Positions 58,774-64,000 of a DNA stretch of 64,000 nt are shown in pieces (the stretch's first letter is position 1; each line of letters opens with the position of its first letter). The position numbers were made by a program, and so were the translations under genes. The DNA lies in NCBI GenBank assembly GCA_023634235.1, contig JAMKCF010000018.1, positions 1,814,474-1,878,473 of the forward strand, given 5' to 3'. Source of the DNA: Pisaster brevispinus. Its lineage: Eukaryota; Echinodermata; Asteroidea; Forcipulatida; Asteriidae. Below the pieces are notes generated by a model. It saw only the letters and a program-made list of their open reading frames with translations, did no database searches and was not told the DNA's origin.

Positions 58774-60129
58774 CTACATTTCGAAGGCTTTTTCAATCGC
58801 CATCGCGATCGCGATCAGCTGTCTATCATTCCCACTCAGTCCGTCAATTTGCATACCAAAGGGTGCCGCGCTCCTTTGGGCACGCCCACCGGGAATCACA
58901 AGAGATGGGTTGTTACAAATATTCGCGCAGTCATGATTATCGACTATGACGAGAAACCCTTTGGTTTCGAAGTCGGCGAGAAGCGGTGGGGGAATCTTGC
59001 TGGCCGGCGTGATGATGCAGTCGAGCTTGTGGTCATCAAAGTACGCAAGCATGTCCTCCTTGAGTTTATCCCTGGCTGTCAAAGCTGCCTGGATGACGTC
59101 ATCAGCCGTTGGATTCGCCATTGCTTTTTCGAAGGCTCCTTTAATGTCCGGAGAAGCGATCTTGTCGACGACTTCTTGGGTCGTCAGGTTATGACCGTGA
59201 TGGTGAAGGTACCCGTCTAGGATCGGGATCAGCTCGTGGTTGATAGTTGTCATTAAGTAATTGCGGCACATGTCGCCAACACCGGGGATCTCCCCTTCGT
59301 CGATGACCGCGAATCCCTTTTGCTTCAGCTCGGACAAGAATTTCTCCGCGTACTCCTTGACTTCGCTGTCCAAATTTTCCCAGAAGTGGGGCCTGGAGAC
59401 GCCGATTCTGATCTTTGATGGTGGCAGCTCTTCGTGAGGTTCCTCTCCGGTCATTACGTGATCGAGGATCGCGATGTCACTGGCGCTCCTCGCGAGGGGA
59501 CCGACCGCATCCCTTAGGTGTGACATCTTGACGCCGAAGTCAGCCGGCCAGCGCCCGCTGGTCGGACGCAGACCGAAAACTCCGTTGTAAGACGAGGGAA
59601 TCCGAATTGATCCAGCGGTGTCAGTACCAAGGGCAGCGGGGACGATATCAGCGGCGACGGCTCCCCCACTCCCGCCGCTACTCCCCCCGCACGTGTAGTC
59701 AAAGTTGTGGAAATTGTGGCAATACCCAGTGAAGTTGTTTGTACTTGATACACCGTACGCTAGCTCGTGCATGTTGGTCCTACCAGCGTGGATTGCGCCT
59801 GCGTCAAAGAGTCTCTTAGCAACCTCAGCTGTGTGCTTGGGCTTGAGACCAGCTAGACCCGGAGTACAAGCTCCAGTCGCCTCTCCTTCTATGTCGATGT
59901 TATCCTTCATGGCGATTAGGATTCCTTCAAGAGGTCGATTGGTCTTGCTCTGATACCTGGCATCTGCCTCCTTGGCTTTCTGCAACATCCGCTCTGTATC
60001 CATGGAGACGAAGTAGTTGAAAACCTTCAGGTCCTCAGCTCGCTGGATCATCCGCTTAGTATACGCTTCACACGTCAGGGTACCATTCCTGAACTGATCC
60101 AAAAGACCTCTAACGGTAAGGTGATACAT
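58774..60129 (-). CDS. Amidase-signature hydrolase, tandem copy 4 (mosaic)
   Basis: A 451-residue uninterrupted frame from ATG 60129; the open frame runs slightly further upstream but has no earlier ATG. Lys75, Ser150 and Ser174 are intact in GTDTAGSIRIPSS. Residues 1-19 are unlike the other copies, 20-124 are almost identical to them, 125 to about 402 are strongly diverged (for example NNFTGYCHNFHNF, ILDGYLHHHGHNL) and use more G/C at third positions, and from CANICNNPSLV to the end it again matches copies 2 and 3. It is two residues shorter because of a change near FETKGFLVIVDNHDCAN. A possible acceptor TTTCTTTCAG lies about 35 bp before the ATG, in a 5' leader not shared with copies 1-3. 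Probably the most independent enzyme of the cluster. Confidence 0.93.
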   Translation of the reverse strand: MYHLTVRGLLDQFRNGTLTCEAYTKRMIQRAEDLKVFNYFVSMDTERMLQKAKEADARYQSKTNRPLEGILIAMKDNIDIEGEATGACTPGLAGLKPKHTAEVAKRLFDAGAIHAGRTNMHELAYGVSSTNNFTGYCHNFHNFDYTCGGSSGGSGGAVAADIVPAALGTDTAGSIRIPSSYNGVFGLRPTSGRWPADFGVKMSHLRDAVGPLARSASDIAILDHVMTGEEPHEELPPSKIRIGVSRPHFWENLDSEVKEYAEKFLSELKQKGFAVIDEGEIPGVGDMCRNYLMTTINHELIPILDGYLHHHGHNLTTQEVVDKIASPDIKGAFEKAMANPTADDVIQAALTARDKLKEDMLAYFDDHKLDCIITPASKIPPPLLADFETKGFLVIVDNHDCANICNNPSLVIPGGRAQRSAAPFGMQIDGLSGNDRQLIAIAMAIEKAFEM

Positions 60130-60159
60130 CTTGACTTGAGAGATAAAAACCAAAAACTC

Positions 60160-63100
60160 CTCTGAAAGAAATCAAACATTATTATATAATTTGAGGAGAC
60201 TGTAAACCTTAGTCCCATTGTTGGCTGTTTCCTAAATAGACATGCAACTTTTTCAATAAAAAAATAAATAAATAAAATAGAATAATAAAAAAGGGCCAAT
60301 CACACCTAATTTGTGTTCGTTGCTTAGGAGAATGCGAATTCCAGCCAAACGATCAAGTTACGTAATAACTTTTAGATTCATGCTTACAAAAAGGTGTAAA
60401 TAAATGAATAACTGCATTAACTAACTATCTAAGAAAATTAACATAACTAATTGTGATTAACTACATTACCAACAAAGATGGTCAATGTGCATGAACTTTT
60501 GGGTCAGAAGGTTATAAAGGTGTTCGAGGTTAAAATCAATGTTAGCAAAAAACTTTTAAAAACCCCTCTTTCAATCATGTCTTACGCATTTTTAATGGCT
60601 TGTTGAGTATACAGCCTAGTAAGTAAGTTCCTCGCTTGAGTGAAACAGTGCCTACAAAAATCTAAACTTTTGTTGACATATTTTTGTAACCTAATCATTG
60701 ACAGTTTGTTGTTGTTTTCACATAGTGTTTGTCATCATTTGGGTACAACAGTCTGCATGTAAGTGCTCTCATTGACGACATATGTTATTTTTATGCCGTT
60801 TCGATCGTTGTCACAATGCAAGCTTGCTAAGTGTTTGTGAAGCTGTTTGTGAAGCACACGGTGGCAGTGTTAAAACTAGTGTAATTTCTACAGTTACTAT
60901 TTTGATGGTCACACATTATTCACACAGACTGTGTACTATGTAGTTGCCCTTTATGGTAGGGATTTTATACATACGTTCAATGCGAGCATTATTTCGAATT
61001 TAGAGTGCCATGTGAGTGACTGGAACCAAAATCTCGCATGTAATCGTATCTCACACAATTTCACACGGGATTTTGTTTTATCGGGACTGTGAGTACTTGA
61101 AGCTAACAGATTTGTTTTTAAACATTCATATCGTTACGTTTAGGGAGCGTCTCAACAGTCAGGCACGTTCTAGACGCAGAGGAACGTTCCTGCGGGCATA
61201 TGCAATCCATTGGACCACAAGAACGTTCCTCTGGATCGCGGCATTGTGCCGATTCACAATAGTTATTTATAGTCAGATTAACTTTGGAGGTCATTGTCAT
61301 CCTCACTTCATCCGGGACGCTGAATTGTGAATAATGCGGCTACAACAAGTTCGGGCGCATGCGTTGGCAGCCAGCCACATCAAACCATGAAAATGGAGCA
61401 CAGCCAGAAATCGAAACTGGTTTTTTTTCCGGAATGAGGAAAACCGGAGGGCCCTCGCGTCAAACTAGAAGACCGGGGTACAGCTCTACTCACATAATAT
61501 ATGGCATTATAATCGGGTATAGAACCAGGTCCACATTTGTGAGACGCGCTTTACGCACTAATTATTAATGAGCCAAACGTTCCATTAGAAAGCCGGGCAC
61601 ACGTACGGCCGTTCGTAGATGATCCAAGCTGTGTTCTGTTTTTATTATAATACATAACGCCTGTATGCTCTTCGTATTTTGTTCATTGATGCTGAAATCT
61701 TACTTCCTTTGAAGTCTTCACCAAGTTAAAGAGGTACGTCTTCTCTTCTGTCATGTTTATTGAGATAAATTGAAAGGGATTTAATATGATTTTAGCTTTT
61801 TAGGGATGATGAGTTAAAGAGAACCATGACCAAAACTATTCCAGTAGCATTCTTTTTACATTATAATGTTGAACGGTTTCATTCAAGGAAACTCAAATAC
61901 GTTTTGTGTTTACAGCCTATCTTTAAAAAAACACGGCACACTGGAAGCATACTTTATAATCATAGACCAGTTAAAATTGGACGCTTGTTTTGTTATTTAC
62001 AACTTACAAAAAGCGGGTATGCTGTTTTATTTAAAATCAAATAAAATGCCAACCGCATATGAAACAAGTTAATAACGACTGTAACAGTCTTAATGCTTTA
62101 TTTGTGCATTATACAACAACATAAAAAATCAGCATTTTTCAGCTTCAAATACATGTGCAGGTAGTAGTACTACTTTTACCGCGTCGCGTGTATGTTAACC
62201 ATACACGGGCTCATTTTCACAATTGGGACACGTCGTCCCGGTCGCAAATTATTTTATTTTTTTGCACGTTGTTCCGGCAGAAAAAAAATGAGCGGCTCTT
62301 CACACAGGTTTGAAACATGAATATGCATGTAAAGTGTTGCATTGTGGAATTATCCTGTTTATAATATAAACATGTATGTGTGTACATGTACATGTACATT
62401 ACATATTGAGTACATGTACACTGTACTGCCATGTACATGTACGAGAGCGAGGGGGCATCCGTTATTGGTTTACAGCGACAAACTAAACGAGACGACTGTC
62501 ATTGGTACTCGGCCTTAGGCCTACAAAACCATTTCTTCGATCCTCCATCCTAAAACCAAAGTCACTTCTTTAGAGACAAGTGTTTCTTTACAGTTTATCT
62601 CATGCTTGCAGGTTTAGAGCTCAGCAAATTAAACAACATACAGTTTGGAAACTTCTCCGACTTTGTTTCACTTGCATTAAAAACAGGAGAAGTAAAGACT
62701 TTTAAATGCTCTTTACATTTTTAGTTTTGGAATGAAGTATGAGATTTTTTTTTTTTTGTGATGAACAGTAAAGAAAAACGGATTTCCCTATTCCTGGGAT
62801 AGGTGTAGTGTAGGCCTACACCCATGTATCATAATTATATCACTCAGACGAATGTGTAAAACATTTAAATGAATAAAGACCTTGTGTAAACAGGAAATAA
62901 TTTGTACAAACCAGTTGTCTATGTATAAAGCCTAGCTTTAATTTCTTCTAGTTTCTACGAGACATTTTTATGTTTATCCAGTTATTTTTTATGGATAAAA
63001 CAATAGCTGCCTCATGTCTAATCTAAAAAACGTATATGCATGGGTACCAGTCAACAAGTATATGTACAATTATGACCCCCTTGGCTGGTACTGTTTTTGC

Positions 63101-63850
63101 TTAATAGATTGTTTCTATCCGCGCGAATTCGTGTCAGTAAATGGAATTGGACCTTGTTCAGCACAGGTTGTATATCAGTGGTGTTGTGCGAATTGGTGCA
63201 TGCTCGTTAGCTGGCATGTACATGTACGTGTCCTATCTAGTCTGTATCTTCGTTGTTTTCAGAAAAATCTCAGGAATTGTTTAGATAATATTTGGCAGGG
63301 GGGGGGAGGGGTTCTTCTGTACAAGAGGAAAAGTGTGTGTTAAATATGGGAACATTTGGAGGGGGGTTGCCCTCTGCCACAAATCCGTGCAAGGTTTATT
63401 TACTCGCACTATATCTGTACATGTTTCCGCATTTGACAGCATTTCCTACTACATGTATGTTTACTTGGACTAATGTGCAACACGCAATGCATCTTATTCT
63501 CACATGGCTGTAATTTTTACTGGTTAAAACTGTATAGGCTATTATATAGGCATACCTGTATGTCTCTGATCTCTGTAGAAAGTGCAGTGGCTGGGTGGCT
63601 TTTAGTTTTATTGTGGAAGATTCTGACAACTCTACTACAGTCTCAAACATGTAAAATGCCTTGAATATCACGAGGACTGCATGCCTGCACGTTACATGCC
63701 CTTTCTCTGGCGGTGTATAGTCAGCGGTTTGCTTTAAAACAAGATGGCGGTCGACAACAAAAGCATTTTGAACTTGCATCAGCACGAGTGTGTGGTTTTT
63801 TTTTATTTTATTTTTTACGCTGGCTTATCTTGTGATAGCCTTTTGTCAAG
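60160..63850. other. No recognisable gene
   Basis: The 5' flank of amidase 4, unlike the flanks of copies 1-3. It is A/T-rich with short open frames only. A less A/T-rich stretch at 61130-61620 contains AACGTTCCT words in both orientations but no convincing exon. TGTACATGTACA-type palindromes cluster at 62380-62440. A G homopolymer is at about 63299-63306. Confidence 0.5.
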
Positions 63851-63851
63851 G

Positions 63852-63999
63852 CCTTCGTGGCTTGGACAGCTTCGTAGAGCCGCGATCCCAAGCGACTGGA
63901 AAGGGAGACCACGCACGTGAGTGGCGAAGCCACTCTCGCCGCGCGCGACGGTGTTCTCCCGTTGCTCCGCTGTTTACAAAGCTGTCCAAACCACGAAGG
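63852..63999. mobile_element. Inverted-repeat element at the right edge
   Basis: The left end CCTTCGTGGCTTGGACAGCT is the inverted copy, with one mismatch, of AGCTGTCCAAACCACGAAGG at the window end. The interior is G/C-rich with GAGTGGCGAAGCCACTC-type internal symmetry. Its right target site lies outside the window. Confidence 0.8.
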
Positions 64000-64000
64000 A

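Larger units (their letters stand above)
52870..58936 (-). repeat. Duplication unit C, with a ~0.7-kb insertion
   Basis: Collinear with units A and B apart from 55808-56520 and a short insertion near 57470-57505 (TAGTTTCAAATAGTCACAAG). It joins amidase copy 4 at its right end. Confidence 0.8.

Noticed and set aside
37764..60129. Bacterial contamination as the source of the amidases
   Set aside because: The genes are collinear with duplicated A/T-rich flanks containing host MITEs and are continuous with spliced eukaryotic genes.
61016..61330. A 104-codon plus-strand open frame upstream of amidase 4
   Set aside because: No recognisable motif, no convincing splice context, and comparable open frames exist on the opposite strand.

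Overview
The window looks like nuclear DNA of a marine invertebrate deuterostome, most likely an echinoderm and possibly a sea star. This is inferred from split genes with GT-AG introns, a vertebrate-like DENND2 gene, many short terminal-inverted-repeat elements (especially the family whose ends read GGGCCCAATTTC...), tRNA-derived SINEs, and frequent TGTACATG palindromes. It is not bacterial: most long open frames are antisense to real exons or lie in repeats.

Layout. 1-9300 holds no confident gene; it carries satellite and tandem repeats and two copies of a TTAN-targeting MITE. 9320-20629 (+) is a 12-exon DENND2 gene whose exons join in phase to a 532-residue DENN module (a Rab exchange factor family); its introns are full of MITEs, SINEs and a 61-bp tandem array, and a 32-bp tandem array lies just downstream. 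22330-27230 has no recognisable gene. 28046-30268 (+) is a two-exon gene for a 416-residue unrecognised, probably nuclear protein, with a short upstream ORF overlapping its start codon. It converges with a six-exon minus-strand gene (36033-31186) for a 262-residue unrecognised protein with about six membrane segments.

37764-60129 (-) is the most striking region: four tandem amidase-signature hydrolase genes, each with an uninterrupted coding region of 451-453 codons and an intact Lys-Ser-Ser triad (K75, S150, S174). The leftmost gene has a unique 3' end, the rightmost has a unique 5' flank and middle, and the two central genes look like chimeras of the outer types, the expected signature of unequal crossing-over inside the coding region. 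The rightmost gene also carries a second, apparently converted, N-terminal tract. About 3.9 kb of flanking DNA was duplicated with the genes, including a hairpin element and a partial CRE-bearing MITE upstream of copies 1-3. Unit B later received a 4.4-kb inverted-repeat element containing a broken LINE; unit C received a different insertion of about 0.7 kb.

60160-64000 holds no recognisable gene and ends in an inverted-repeat element at the window edge. All exon joins, identities and repeat boundaries were read by eye; no alignment or database search was run.
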